Part shown: one piece after another, positions 42,710-53,437 of the stretch
Layout: the number at the start of each line of letters is the position of its first letter
Numbering within the stretch: position 1 is the stretch's first letter
NCBI GenBank assembly: GCA_019828595.1
Contig: JAHQRK010000003.1
Span: 2,852,001-2,916,000 of the forward strand
Origin: Aphanomyces cochlioides
Lineage: Eukaryota > Oomycota > Saprolegniomycetes > Saprolegniales > Verrucalvaceae
Reading direction: 5' to 3'
Length of the DNA: 64,000 nucleotides
The notes under the pieces: model-generated
What the model was told of the DNA's origin: nothing
The model's input: only the letters and a program-made list of their open reading frames with translations
The model's database searches: none
Translations under genes and position numbers: made by a program

Positions 42710-45701
42710 ATGGGCAAACGAAGAAAGGGCCGGCCCAAGGCGCTGCAGCATGACGGCCGTCGTCCTTCGTCGCCTTCTCATGGAGCAGCGCCAAGCCGAG
42801 AGCTCGAAGATGACATTGAGCCACCGCCCAAGATGAACTTTCCATCGCCATCCAGGACAACTTCCAAGGAACCATCGCCGTCCAAGGCTACCGTCGAGGA
42901 ATTACCGCCCAAGGAAGGCAGCATGCCGCCGCTTTCATCTCAGCCTGAAGGAGTCAAGGAAAAGAAGGACAACAGAGTGAACGTAGCCACGGAACAGCAT
43001 CCTCACGACGACAAGAGTCCCGCGAAGCCATCGACGAGTGCACAAGCTCCATCGATCGATGTCAAGCCTTCTCCATCGATCCCCAGCGAGGAAAACACCG
43101 CAGTGGCTCGTCGAAAGGTGGAAACAAAGCAAGACGAGGCTGTCGAGATGGTAGAGACGGCTGGGAAGGTTGAGGAGGACGTCAAGGGAGCGCTGGAGGT
43201 GAAGAAAGCTGAAGAAAGAGAGCAGGAGGAGGCGAAACAGCCGGAGCTACCTCCAAGTGAAGCCAAAGACGAAGCGACGACTTTGACACGAGAGAGCGAC
43301 AAGAGAACGACCGACTTGGACGACCGAGTGGACGCCATGGCCAAGGAAAGACCTGCGCCAAAGACGTCAGACGACGAAGCGATCAGCCAAGACGACAGCA
43401 AAGAGGAGAAGGAAGACACCGCCACCTCCAAGCACGACGACAGCGCGGGAGTCGCAGCGCCACCGCGGTATCAAGTCGACTTGACCCAATTCAACCTGCC
43501 GACCGAGAAAGCTCATCGCATCACGCAACATGTTCTCTTTGGGTGGATCAAAGCATCAATTCCCATCCGCGCCCGCTTCTCCCAAGCGCTCTTGAGTCCC
43601 AGCGTGCCGCTCGTTGACTTTTGCGACGCGTTCTCGCCGCTCCGGGATGTTGAAATCGCGGCATTCCAAGTCGCGTACGCCAGTCCAAGCGATGCGCTGT
43701 CGACGGCGAGATGTCCACAACGCGAGGTGTATCTTGATTGTCTACGGATCCATGACTTTGCCATGGCCAAAGTCTTCGCGGTCGAATTGGTCGAGTTTCA
43801 ACTGCGGAAAGCGATCCGAGACCGCGCGGCCAAGAAGACACGAGGACGGTGCGATGTCTTCCGCTGCGTGCGCGACCTTGTCGGCGACCAAGTCGATCCC
43901 ATCACGCCAGAGACGCTGCTCCAGATCGCCGTCGGAAAACTCGGCCTCGCTTGCCCAGCATGGGCAGCCCAATGCATCTTTTGCCGCGTCTTGGCGGCTC
44001 CCCGCGCTCAGGTTGGACTTCCACTCGATGGCGGCAGCGGTGGATAAGATTGTCCATGTCGTAGATGTGTCCGCCCAAGCATTTTGTCCACAGCTTGGAT
44101 CAATTCGTATGCAACGTGCACTTTGACGAGAGCGTGTCGGTCGAAGGCGTCATTCGAGAGCTTGCGAGGACGCGCGACATGGAGCAGAGCTTTCGGGCGA
44201 TGGACGTCGATGGCTCGGGCGCGTTGAGCATTGCAGAATGCACGGCGTTTCTCCATGGCCGCGGCGTCGATTTTTCAAAAACCGTGCTGGAAGAATTCCT
44301 CCAGCGATTCGACCGCGACGGCGACGGCTCGCTCAACCTCGACGAGTTTCTAGCGTGCTGTCGTCCAAAGCAGCATTTCGGCGTCCATGTACTTTCCATG
44401 AAGCGGCTTCATGGCTTGCTGAAAAGCGCTGTAGGTCTTGTCGTGCTTTGGTTTCTTCTACATGCCCATGGACCCCACGGAACGCATGGTGGATGCCGTC
44501 ACGCGCATTCACAAGCGACTCTTCTGGCTCGATCACAACTACCGCGTGCTGTCTCAAGCTAGCAGCAAGGCCAAGCAATTCGTAAGTTTTGTCACTCGTT
44601 GATTCCAAGGACTCTGGAGGACGTAGACGGTGGCGAACGTCCAGTTTTGGCGCCATTTCGGCACATTGCGACTCGACTACAAGCCGACTGACTCGGTGCA
44701 AGCAACGCTGATGCCTGGCGAGCTCCTGGTTGCCGTGGATAGCTCAAGTACGTCTCGTGGCTAGATTGGCTGTAATTTAGCTCCAAGGCAGTCCCAACCA
44801 GCTCCGTTGTAAAGAGCGCTATGCCGTGCAGCGTCCACCGCCGCTACGACCGTACCCAGCGCGACTTCCAGAGCAGGACAAGCCGCAAAATCCGCAGCAA
44901 CCTCCGCTGGAAGATGAGGCTGTAGTTGTTGAGAAGAAACAAAGGCGAACGACGCGACGAATTGACAGCGAGACAACGACGACGCCAACCATTGAATTCA
45001 AAGCCAACGTGGAGGAATGGACCCAAGTCGACGTCAAGAAGTGGATCATTTACGTCGTCCAAGCCAAGTCCGTGGCGCACAAGTTTGCACAAGTCCATGG
45101 AGCAACGCTCCTCGAGTGGGCTGCAGATCCCAATTTGGAGCAGCGTCTCCGCGACGATCTCAAGATTCACATGGCGCTCCAGCGGCATAAACTCGTCACG
45201 AGGATTCAAAAGCTCGTGTCCACCACGAAACAAAACCTATCGAGGCGGCCACCGAGACCTCTAAAGACGTCAGGAGATGGCGAAGGCCATGATGCTGCTG
45301 GTGACAAGAGCGATGACGAAGAGACGAGAGGGAAAGCCCACGAGGAAGTCGTGCTGGAAGAAGACAGAACACCGCCGCGGAGCGACGTCCAGGACGATCG
45401 CTGTGAGGACTGTCATGAGGAATCCGAATGGCTTGAAGACTTGCGTCACCAGTTGCACGATGACGGTGACGAGACAATGTCTCCAAGTGGTGACGAAACG
45501 CAGCTTCATACTGGTGACGATGAAAAGTCTCCATGTGGAGACGAGGACTTGCCGCCGTTTGAAGATGACGGTGACGAAACCTCGCCTCCTTTTGGCGACG
45601 AAGATCCCCCTCCATTCGATGACGATGGTTTCGTCACCACTAGCTGTAGAGCCGCGTCGTCAGGAAGACATTTTGTACCAACCCATGATGATGCATTATA
45701 A
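42710..45701 (+). CDS. EF-hand and SAM-domain protein with acidic disordered ends
   Basis: The start at 42710 gives MGKRRKGRPK, a basic tag, then about 250 residues of Pro/Ser/Glu/Lys-rich disorder. A helical domain follows (YQVDLTQFNLPTEKAHRI, FAVELVEFQLRKAIRDRA, VDPITPETLLQIAVGKLGL). After a 53-nt intron come two canonical EF-hand loops, DVDGSGALSIAE (about 44202) and DRDGDGSLNLDE (about 44308), so calcium binding is expected. Further exons carry FYMPMDPTERMVDAVTRI and VQFWRHFGTLRLDYKP. A SAM-like domain lies at about 45010-45210 (EEWTQVDVKKWIIYVVQA to MALQRHKLVTRIQKL). The tail repeats GDE-type acidic units (PSGDETQLHTGDDE, PPFGDEDPPPFDDDG). About 900 residues, with five or so introns. A Ca2+-regulated scaffold is inferred. 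The stop is 10 bp from that of the convergent nucleotidyltransferase. Confidence 0.7.
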
Positions 45702-45711
45702 ATAGTCACAC

Positions 45712-47046
45712 CTAATAGCTCATGACTGTAGTCGACACGATGAACTTTTTCTTGGCGGCGCCGCCTTTCGACTTGGTGCGACGGCGCGGTCGTTTCTTGG
45801 CCAACACTTTGGCTTGAGGTGGCATGGCTTGCATCTCCGACACCAGAGACTCTTTTTCTTTCGTCGGTGTCGAGCAAACGCTGGTTGAAGGGGAACTTCC
45901 GGCTTCGGCAGTGCAATCGCGGGGAGCGTGGCCGTGACCCATGCAGATGAAGCACATCGACTTGATCTCGGGAGATAATGCAGCACAAAGATCGTCCAAT
46001 TGACACGTGGGAAGCAACGCCAATGCAGCCGCACGACGCAATTCGTCCATGAGGCGTTCCTGTCCCTTGGGATGGAAAATGACACGGCCGACATCATGGT
46101 GAAGCTCCAATGGATCTTCAATCGAAAAGCGCCACGTGCCAAGGCCTAGACCCCACTTCCCTTGCTTGGGTAGCGCACAGCCGCTGCGAATGCTCACGAC
46201 GAGGTTGCGGTAGTCAAATTCCCACGCATAATAGTGGAAAAACGCTGCAAGCAAGCTGCCGACCGATTCATCAGGCGCATTGTACATAGAGTGCCGTGGG
46301 CTGTCATTGCTTGCATCCGAAGGTGCCGTGCCAGCGATATCTGATGCATTCAAGCAAGGAAGAAGGCCTCTGGTTTGAAGGAAGAAAATCACCAACATGA
46401 TCCAGGCTAGGAATTGCAATCAGAGAAGGAATGCCTCAAGAAAACGTACCATAAGAGCTCAAGGATCCATTGGCAGCATCATTGATGCCACGCTGTTTGG
46501 CCCAGTGCTTGATAGCAAAGACTAGTGGCCGCACGCGAGGATCTAATTCGCCGTAGCGTTTCAGTAAGTTTGTATTGAGGACAGCCAGAGGGCTGCCAAT
46601 ACTGACATCAATCGCAAGCTTGCGACGGATATCCCAGAGTTTCAGCAGCGGCACGCGGGCATGAGTGATAAACTGTCTGAGTTGGACCCCACCGTCTGCT
46701 GTGAGAATAAATCCGACGCTCGCAAGGATTTGAATCCGATCGTTCCATGACAAAGCGTCCATTTCGACGGACGAGTCAAAGAAGAGACCGACGTCTAGAT
46801 CACTCGTTCCGCATCCAAATCCACTAGAGCAAACAAGTTAACGACTCGACATCCTGTGCACGTTGCGTACTTTTCAGAGGATCCAAACGGAACCAAGGAC
46901 AAATGTGGCCACTTGGCCTGAATTCTACACTCCATTTCAGCTGTCGCATCAGCTTTGGTCGCAATCTCGATCGGCGTCGGCTCCAGCGCTTCGAGCAATC
47001 CCAAGCTCTGGATCGTCAATCGTCGCACGCTGTTGATGGCTCCCAT
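45712..47046 (-). CDS. Cid1-type noncanonical poly(A)/poly(U) polymerase with CCHC knuckle
   Basis: DNA polymerase beta-like nucleotidyltransferase that adds A or U tails to RNA. The active-site signature is complete: FGSSENGFGCGTSDLDVGLF, with the two catalytic Asp in SDLD, created by splicing a 45-nt intron. The core continues with RVPLLKLWDIRRKLAIDVSI (third carboxylate region) and LNTNLLKRYGELDPRVRPLV. A 44-nt intron gives SSYAWIMLVIFFLQTRGLLP, typical of TUTases, then the PAP-associated domain (FFHYYAWEFDYRNLVVSIR). A canonical zinc knuckle, C-x2-C-x4-H-x4-C (CFICMGHGHAPRDC), and a basic tail (KKRPRRRTKSKGGAAKKK) follow, likely for RNA binding and nuclear import. The ATG at 47046 (MGAINSVRRLTIQ) is the only one in frame, but the frame is open to 47202, so an upstream exon is possible. 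Confidence 0.85.
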
Positions 47047-47202
47047 GAATGCTGCTACTCGCGTAGGTTGTCGTCTCGTAAAAATAGTACTCCATCTCTC
47101 TGAGGGGTTGCTTAGCACGCCATTCTCCACCGCAGACGCAGACAATGACACGAACCAAGGATTGAGGACACGGGGGCGGCAAAATGCCAAGTGCAGCGCC
47201 AC

Positions 47203-48737
47203 ATCAACCCTGCTGAAGAATCTCCAAGATTCTGCGGCTTCTGATTGGCTATCAATTAATTTTCAATGTATTTTCAGCCAATCAAATACTCCCAAGCATC
47301 CACTTCAATTTCCGACTCAGAGCTGCAATGATGGTCAAAACGACGACCAACTGCATCATCTCATCCATTTCAATTGAGCATTATATTTGATTTTTGTATG
47401 AATATTCCAAATCGAAACCCATACGACGGCAGATCTTTTGCGATGCTATCCAGTTGACGAAAACAATTTGACTGAATTAAAGTATACAAGCCTCCCCGAC
47501 GACGACGGCGTTGGGCGTGTGCAGTTGGGACGATGTCATCAACGACATGAGCGTTGGCTTTACGACGGCGCGACGCAAGTTTGTGTGCCGGAACGTCGTC
47601 TCGATATGCAGCATGCTTGAGACGCGAAATGACGTCTGGTGATTGTTCATTCGCTCAAATTGGAACATTCGTGTGGTCATTGCGTTTGTCCCACGGCGTT
47701 TTTTTGTACATTGTGGTCACTCGTATTTCTGCACCGACAGGTGATGGCCGGCGGCATAAGGTCGACTCAAAGTTTGTACACGCTAGAGTCATCCAAGCCA
47801 GCCATGAATCGTCTTATCGAGCCTTGTAGTAGCAGTGGTTTCGCGAGAGGTTCGATGGGTTTAGCATCAGGAGTCGTCAAGACGTCACGACGATCGATCT
47901 CTCGTCAATTGACAAAGAAGTTGCTTCGCACATGGACTCCCAGGGCAATGCACTGTACGCAAACATTAGGACACGTACGAGTTAGACCTGTTGGCAGTCA
48001 GTATTCATTGCGTCGTTGAGAGAAGCAACCCCATCGCACATGGCGTTTCACGCTCTCTCGGTTTCCGTAGAATCGCGCGAGCTCGTAAGTGAAGGGAAAC
48101 AGTCACGAGTGGTGTGCGAGAGGTTTGGACATGATTGTCGCTCCATTGTTGTCAGATTGCTGCTTGTTCCAAGTACTGACAGTGAACAATGTGCGGATGG
48201 AGAGGGAACTCTCGTCAAGTGATCCTTGCATGAATGGCTGGTCGACCGCATCATATCAAGTCTAATGAACAATGGAGAGGATACCTTAGAAGTCCATAAA
48301 GATATCAAAGCATGCAACTTAACCGTCTTGAACCACTGGATTGTAAATCTCGTTATCATCCTCTTATAAAAGTTAGATTTTTAATGTTGGAGTTAGCCTT
48401 TATCGTAAACCACTTGACGTTATGATAAGATGACGACTGTGCATAGTCTAAAAAGTTCTTCTCGGAGGTTATCCTCGTGGTGTCTGCTGCTCTCTATAAA
48501 ACAAGGCGATCGCATCTTCATTGAGAGCAGCCATGCATTTCAGGAGGCTAAAGTTTAAAAACTTATAAAGAAACACTTATAACGAAATAGAGTATATATA
48601 TATGTGAGTTTTGACCAATCGTTTCCCTTCCCGGCAAATATCAGAGAAGCAATTCAGTATACAAAATCCAAGTGTAAAAAGTTTACCGACAGTTTCAACT
48701 GGTTGAGTTTAACTTTACAAGTGAGAGGCATAAGGCA
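47203..48737. other. 1.5-kb region without a recognised gene
   Basis: Holds an inverted pair of CCAAT boxes at 47243-47283, then fragments with protein-like composition (WDDVINDMSVGFTTARRKF, about 47526-47585, and QDVTTIDLSSIDKEVASHMD, about 47880-47940) that are interrupted by stops in all frames. They may be a decayed gene. 48360-48730 is AT-rich with a TATATATATA run near 48595 and no frames. Confidence 0.35.
47243..47283. promoter_or_regulatory. Palindromic CCAAT pair upstream of the nucleotidyltransferase
   Basis: GATTGGCT at 47243-47250 and AGCCAATC at 47276-47283 face each other across an AT-rich 25-bp spacer. About 200 bp upstream of the 47046 ATG of the minus-strand Cid1-type gene. 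NF-Y-like binding is inferred. Confidence 0.45.
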
Positions 48738-50337
48738 TTAAATGAATTCGATGCCATCAAAGACGACACTGGCATGGAGGAATGGCTCTTCGGGATCAGT
48801 TTCGCCACTTGCAATGCCGAGCGCAATCTTGTTGGTGCCGGCAGTCAATGCAGATGACGGAATCGTGTACGAGTAGAGAAAGTAGTTGCCAGTCGTCACG
48901 CCGCGTGTATCCCCTCGTGTCTTCACAGCGTACGTAGCCAACACGGGGCCATTCCACTTGTCATTCACACGGATGGTTGGACGGGCGTTGCTCTTCGCCA
49001 GGGTGACGCCAACGTTAAACGTGCGGCTTTGAGAAGCTTGTTGGCTCGTGAGCTGGAAGCTGATAGCGAGAGGATCGTTGACTCCACGGAACAAAGCGAG
49101 GGGAAAGTCACCCGCGACGTTCTTCCCCACAGTAAACGTGAATGGCTTGAAAGGCGACATACGGGCGTCGCTCGGGTGCATCTTGTGGATCTTGTCAGCG
49201 TTGAGGAAACCATCAGGCGTGCCATCCCACACACCAATAGTCCACAACGGAGTCTGCGTGTGGGTGTATGCCACAGTCACGTCCGAGGTACTTGTCGTGC
49301 CAGTCGACACGACGGCGTTGCCAGTAGCAACGGCAAGCTGCTTCTTGAAGACTGTCACGGTATATTGGCCAGGCTTCATCAATGGAGATTGATACGAGAG
49401 CTTGCCGCCAGCAGCAACTCGCGTCCAGTACTGTGCTTGTGCGTTCTTGAATCCGACGACGATGTTAAAACCCGCAAGAACTCCCGTCGGGTCGTTGATG
49501 GTGCCTTGGACACGGCCACGTTGGCTATCTGGAATGAATCCTTGGAGACTGGTCTTCTGGAAGAAGCTGAAATTGACCACGGACGTCGAGGACGGCGCGG
49601 CGCCATCGGTGAAGACGAGAGCGTATGGGCCATGGAAGCCATAGCGGTAGTCTTCCGTGCGAGTATGGTCCGAGTTCATGTAGAAACTCAATTCGTTGGC
49701 AGTCGTGCACTGGTTGTTGATGTCCTTGAAGAAAGGTCCACCGATGGATGTTTCATACGCTTTGTCCGACATGACCAAGTAGACGCCTGCCTTGGGACCG
49801 TAGACGCCGTGAATTTGATCATCGATGAACGGAACCGCCGAGAAAAACTTGGAGCGCGTGATGTTGGCAGCCGTCGCGTAGACGTCAGTGGCTTCAATCG
49901 CTCGGTTGGTGTCGTCCAAGGTGGCTTCGGGAATGCCAGACTTGACAGTGGCTCGGTCCAATCGAGCGAGGAATCGGAGCTCACCGAGTGCCAACTCGCT
50001 CGCATGGTACGTTCCCATGTAGATGGCATTGTCGTTGAAGCGGAAGAGGTAATAGTGCGTGAATCCCGTCCTCGAGCACGTGACTTGGATCGTGTCCCCC
50101 CCTTGCTTGGAGAAGGTCAGTCGTTTCATAAGTCCAGCCAGAGTTGATGTGCGAAAACTTGAGCTTGGACTGGAGCTCGTGCTCTTTGTACTTGAGCGAG
50201 AGGAGGTCGCACGACGACCGTGAGGTTGTTGCCAGTCGTGATGTCCACTTCTTCGCGTTGGTCATGTAGCCAAACGGTTGCCCCGAGACAACGACGACAG
50301 CGACAAACGCGAGCGCCAACTTGAGGAAGACTCTCAT
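48738..50337 (-). pseudogene. Rhamnogalacturonate lyase (PL4) copy 1, 5' part frame-disrupted
   Basis: Secreted lyase that cleaves the rhamnogalacturonan I backbone of plant pectin. The N-terminus from 50337 has a signal peptide (MRVFLKLALAFVAVVVVSG). Against copy 2, the segment after NAKKW is shifted by a small indel, a compensating deletion precedes CDLLSLKYKEHELQ, and a further shift occurs at a run of seven C at 50096-50102 (six would keep frame). From there to TAA 48738 one long frame is intact, with TRSKFFSAVPFIDDQIHG, MNSDHTRTEDYRYGF, the FnIII-like middle (FFQKTSLQGFIPDSQRGR) and the C-terminal carbohydrate-binding-like domain (IGVWDGTPDGFLNADKIH). Bases 48859-50030 are identical to copy 2. 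It is likely non-functional unless the homopolymer is a sequencing error and the deletion is tolerated. Confidence 0.75.
48859..50030. repeat. 1,172-bp tract identical to 53559-54730
   Basis: Line-by-line comparison at a constant offset of 4,700 shows no difference across this stretch, while both flanks (5' coding, 3' coding end and UTR) are clearly diverged. The third copy, 63200-64000, matches the same tract with one difference at 63876. Confidence 0.85.
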
Positions 50338-51146
50338 CCTGACGAAGTGAATAATGAGCAGCGAGGCTAGCAGGTTCAAGGGCAGCTCCTGGCTTTTCGC
50401 GATCTTTGTGGCTGTACCTCCTCTTCAAGATATGCTGACTCTTCAACGAGATTCTGGATTCGAACGAGCACCACACGACGAACAACAAAAATGGAATCGA
50501 ATGGGGTCATCACGACAGTCACGACAACGCGCACGGAACTTGATGATCAATCCCTCGGTCGGGCCAAACCGCCGCTCGGTGATACACCAAGATGGAAGAT
50601 CTCCCTCGTCTTGTAGCATCGTGGACAGCAACTTGTGTTGTCGTTCAATCCATCCTTGGTGGGAGACACGACTGGATTCAAGAATCCCACAGCACAACTT
50701 TGCTCATTCCACCAATCTTCACGATGAGATCAGCCGAGTCATCAAGCACAAAGATTGTTCTCGGGGAGTCCACCGCTTTATAAGGTTCCGACTCGAGTCA
50801 GATCGCCGCGGATGAAACATTACAGCGACCTCCTCTGCGCGTCTCCTTGCTGACAGATTTCTCTCGTGAGATGCTCACATGTCGAAGAAAGGAATAAACT
50901 CGAGCTTTCGTGTGATGAAATGAGCGGAAAAGAGGTCGAACTCACCAAGTAAACATGCACTTGATGGAGAGGTCAGACCAACGCAACCGTCTTTGGCGCA
51001 GGAAAGTCTGAGTGCAGTCGTCCTATTCTCTCACTCGAGTCGATGAGAGAGTCTTCGCCATGCATTTCGTCGTTCCAATCAATTATGTTGAGCTGAGATC
51101 CAAACGTAGCCACATGTTGCCTCTGAAATAACTTGCCTACGCATTC
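50338..51146. other. Spacer between lyase sequences
   Basis: No gene recognised. A plus-strand frame (50354-50815) overlaps the 5' part of lyase copy 1 in antisense and has no domain. CTTTATAAGG at 50772-50781 is a TATA-like element. Confidence 0.3.
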
Positions 51147-51310
51147 CTAGCACACTGCAGATCTTGCTGACGGATGCAGCTCCATCACCCCATCAAAGGA
51201 GATGAAAGAGTTCGTTGCAGAGATATCAATGGCTTCCATTGTCAATTGTCGCACGGTATCATTCAACGTGGCTTCGGGAATCCTTCTGAGAGTGATGTCG
51301 AAGATCTCTG
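51147..51310 (-). pseudogene. Short fragment resembling rhamnogalacturonate lyase
   Basis: RRIPEATLNDTVRQLTMEAI followed by DISAT resembles SGIPEATLDDTNRAIEATDV followed by YATAAN of copy 2 (about residues 150-170). No other part of the gene is recognisable on either side. It is probably a heavily decayed older copy or internal part of the pseudogene to the right. The match is short, so chance cannot be ruled out. Confidence 0.35.
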
Positions 51311-51524
51311 GGAGATTGCTCATTCGTATCATCCCTTGTCGATACCAGTTTAGTTGGGTAGATCAAGCAGTCATTGTTTTCTCGAACCTTGGCTTGGAGC
51401 ATACTTTTGATTTGTTTCATACCAAGTGATAGCAAACGACGGTCGTTGGCTAGTCTTAGAACCTTGAGCTGAATGGAGATGAGTCTTACTGGAGGCAAGT
51501 TTGAAAAGTACCCATTTGAGTGCG

Positions 51525-51619
51525 TGAGGTACTTTTGACCTCATTAGGTACTCGTGACCACTTTAGGCACTAGTACTTTTGACCTCATTAGGTACTTTTG
51601 ACCTCTTTAGGTACTTTTG
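51525..51619. repeat. Short tandem repeat, unit about 19-20 bp
   Basis: Four to five imperfect units of GGTACTTTTGACCTCATTA (variants TACTCGTGACC, GGCACTAGTACTTTTGACC, CTCTTTAGGTACTTTTGG). Lies between two decayed lyase fragments. No coding. Confidence 0.75.
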
Positions 51620-51639
51620 GAGTGTCCCCCCGACCAGTC

Positions 51640-52092
51640 ACAGAAACGGCGTGTGTTTGGCCCATTCCACTTGCTATTCACTTGCACAGTGCATAAGGCC
51701 CATGAAAACCACGACGGCGTTCTTCCGTTTGGGTGTGGCCTGAGAACATGTAGAACGTAAGCTCATTCGAAATAATGCGTCAGGCCTGTCTTTGAGCACG
51801 TGACTTGAATCGTCTTAGTTCCATCGACTGTCGACGACACGATTTGGCTCGATTGATAGCCATAGCCCGAGTTGAGATGAGACAACTTGAGCTTGGACTG
51901 GAGCTCTTGGTTCTTGTACTTGAGCGAGACGATGTTGCACGTCGAGCGATTCAACGTGACCGCGAGGTTGTTGCCCGTCGTGACGATCCAATTTTTATTG
52001 TCCGCGCTGCTCGCGAAGCCAAAGGATTGTCCAGAGACGACCGCGAACGCGATCAACGCCAGCGTCAAGCTCAGCACGCCGCTTGCTCGCAT
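51640..52092 (-). pseudogene. Rhamnogalacturonate lyase pseudogene with two internal deletions
   Basis: From ATG 52092 the first 109 residues match copies 1 and 2: a signal peptide (MRASGVLSLTLALIAFAVVS), then WIVTTGNNLAVTLNRSTCN and SSTVDGTKTIQVTCSKTG. At about 51765 the sequence jumps from THYF to [18 protein letters not shown] and GFHGPYAL, skipping about 115 residues that include the predicted catalytic Lys. At about 51706 it jumps again to [10 protein letters not shown] near the C-terminus, skipping about 225 residues. It is therefore a dead copy. Its N-terminus differs from the others, so it is an older paralogue rather than a recent partial duplication. Confidence 0.75.
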
Positions 52093-53437
52093 GCTCGTAG
52101 AATGAAGATTGAGCTTCTCGTATCCTGGATCGGTGCATCAATGATTCAATGTTCTTGGATCGTCTTTTCACGGCGGTTCGCTTGCAACCACAAAGAACAC
52201 ACCCTGCGTGGCAACCACGACTGAGTCTACAAACACAAGCATAGTACTTGGCTCCTATGGCATGTTACAGTCCAAGGACCGATCAGCGACGCAGAACGAG
52301 CATACCAGGAGACGCGTTGAGCTCATGGAAAGCCATTCGAGGCCAGACTGCATGACGCCCAAGTTGAGCTGTTTCCCTTGAATGGAGCTGGCCGGAGAGC
52401 GAACGCTGGGATGGCTGGTCAGGCACTCGAGCTCGACGACCGTCTCATGCAACAGCAGTCGTGGGATATGAGTTGCTGCGTGCAACAAAACTCCAAGTCG
52501 GTTTGTCTTGCGTGACAAACGACGAGACCGCACGACTTGGTTTCATCGCGATGAGAGCAAATCCACATGAAACGCGGCAGTATAAACCGAGCGCGTCACT
52601 TCCTGGCGACCGAATGCACTCCGCGACCTTCCGCACCCGCCCGAAGACAGCATATGCCCGTGGATCTTACTGCTCAATGTGGATGTTTTGATGGTGAAAG
52701 TCTCCACCTACGATGCTTTTCCCCCGAGCTCGTCTCCTCCACACTCGACGGATTACTCCGGAAATGCATCTTGGCTCGAGCTCCACCCCTTGTTTTGCAT
52801 GTGGGGAGCTCTGAAGTCCAATGGAATACCGAGGGCGGTGCACGACGAAGAGCACCTCCCTCGTATGCTCGCCGTGTGTCGCTGATCGATTCTTTGGCTG
52901 GAATTTACGCGGCGAAGAGAATACCTCTTGTTTGATGACCAAGTGATGCCATAGTGAAGATTTCTTTCATGTGACGGACATCGCCGCGTAAAGCGGAGAC
53001 AGAGAATGGACGAGTTGAACCAGAGTCGCGAGAAATAAAGCATCAAAGGAGTCTTTGGTGGAGGAATGTCTAAGACACAGACCAAGGCGACGACTGTCAG
53101 TGTCAGCCGGAGTCACGTCGAGCTCGTCGAGAAGTTCCAATTCATGCCGAGAGGCTCAACGCCCGCCCATTTGCAATCTTTCTTCGGACAGACTGTTGCT
53201 ACAACAAACGACATGCGACGACCAGCAACTGGCGATCCACGTTGAGAACGCCGCACTTTGTGTCTCTCTCCAGCTGCCATGATCCCAACTCTACCCCAGA
53301 CGACAACCCAGTACATTTCCTTCCGATTTCCGCGGATTCAGCGGCGATGGTCATGGAATTGTCTGCCACAAGTCCATGCTCCCCACTCAATGCCGAGAAG
53401 GACAAGATCACAGTCAGTGTTAAAACATAGCTCAAAC
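52093..53437. other. 1.3-kb region without a recognised gene
   Basis: No domain or exon chain recognised. Short frames occur on both strands, including a hydrophobic-led frame on the minus strand near 53425 that lacks an ATG. GCAGTATAAACCG at 52571-52583 is TATA-like. Upstream region of the deleted lyase copy and 3' flank of copy 2. Confidence 0.3.

Noticed and set aside
47430..48010. Possible START-domain or other protein gene
   Set aside because: Fragments look protein-like but stops occur in all frames and I could not match any family firmly.
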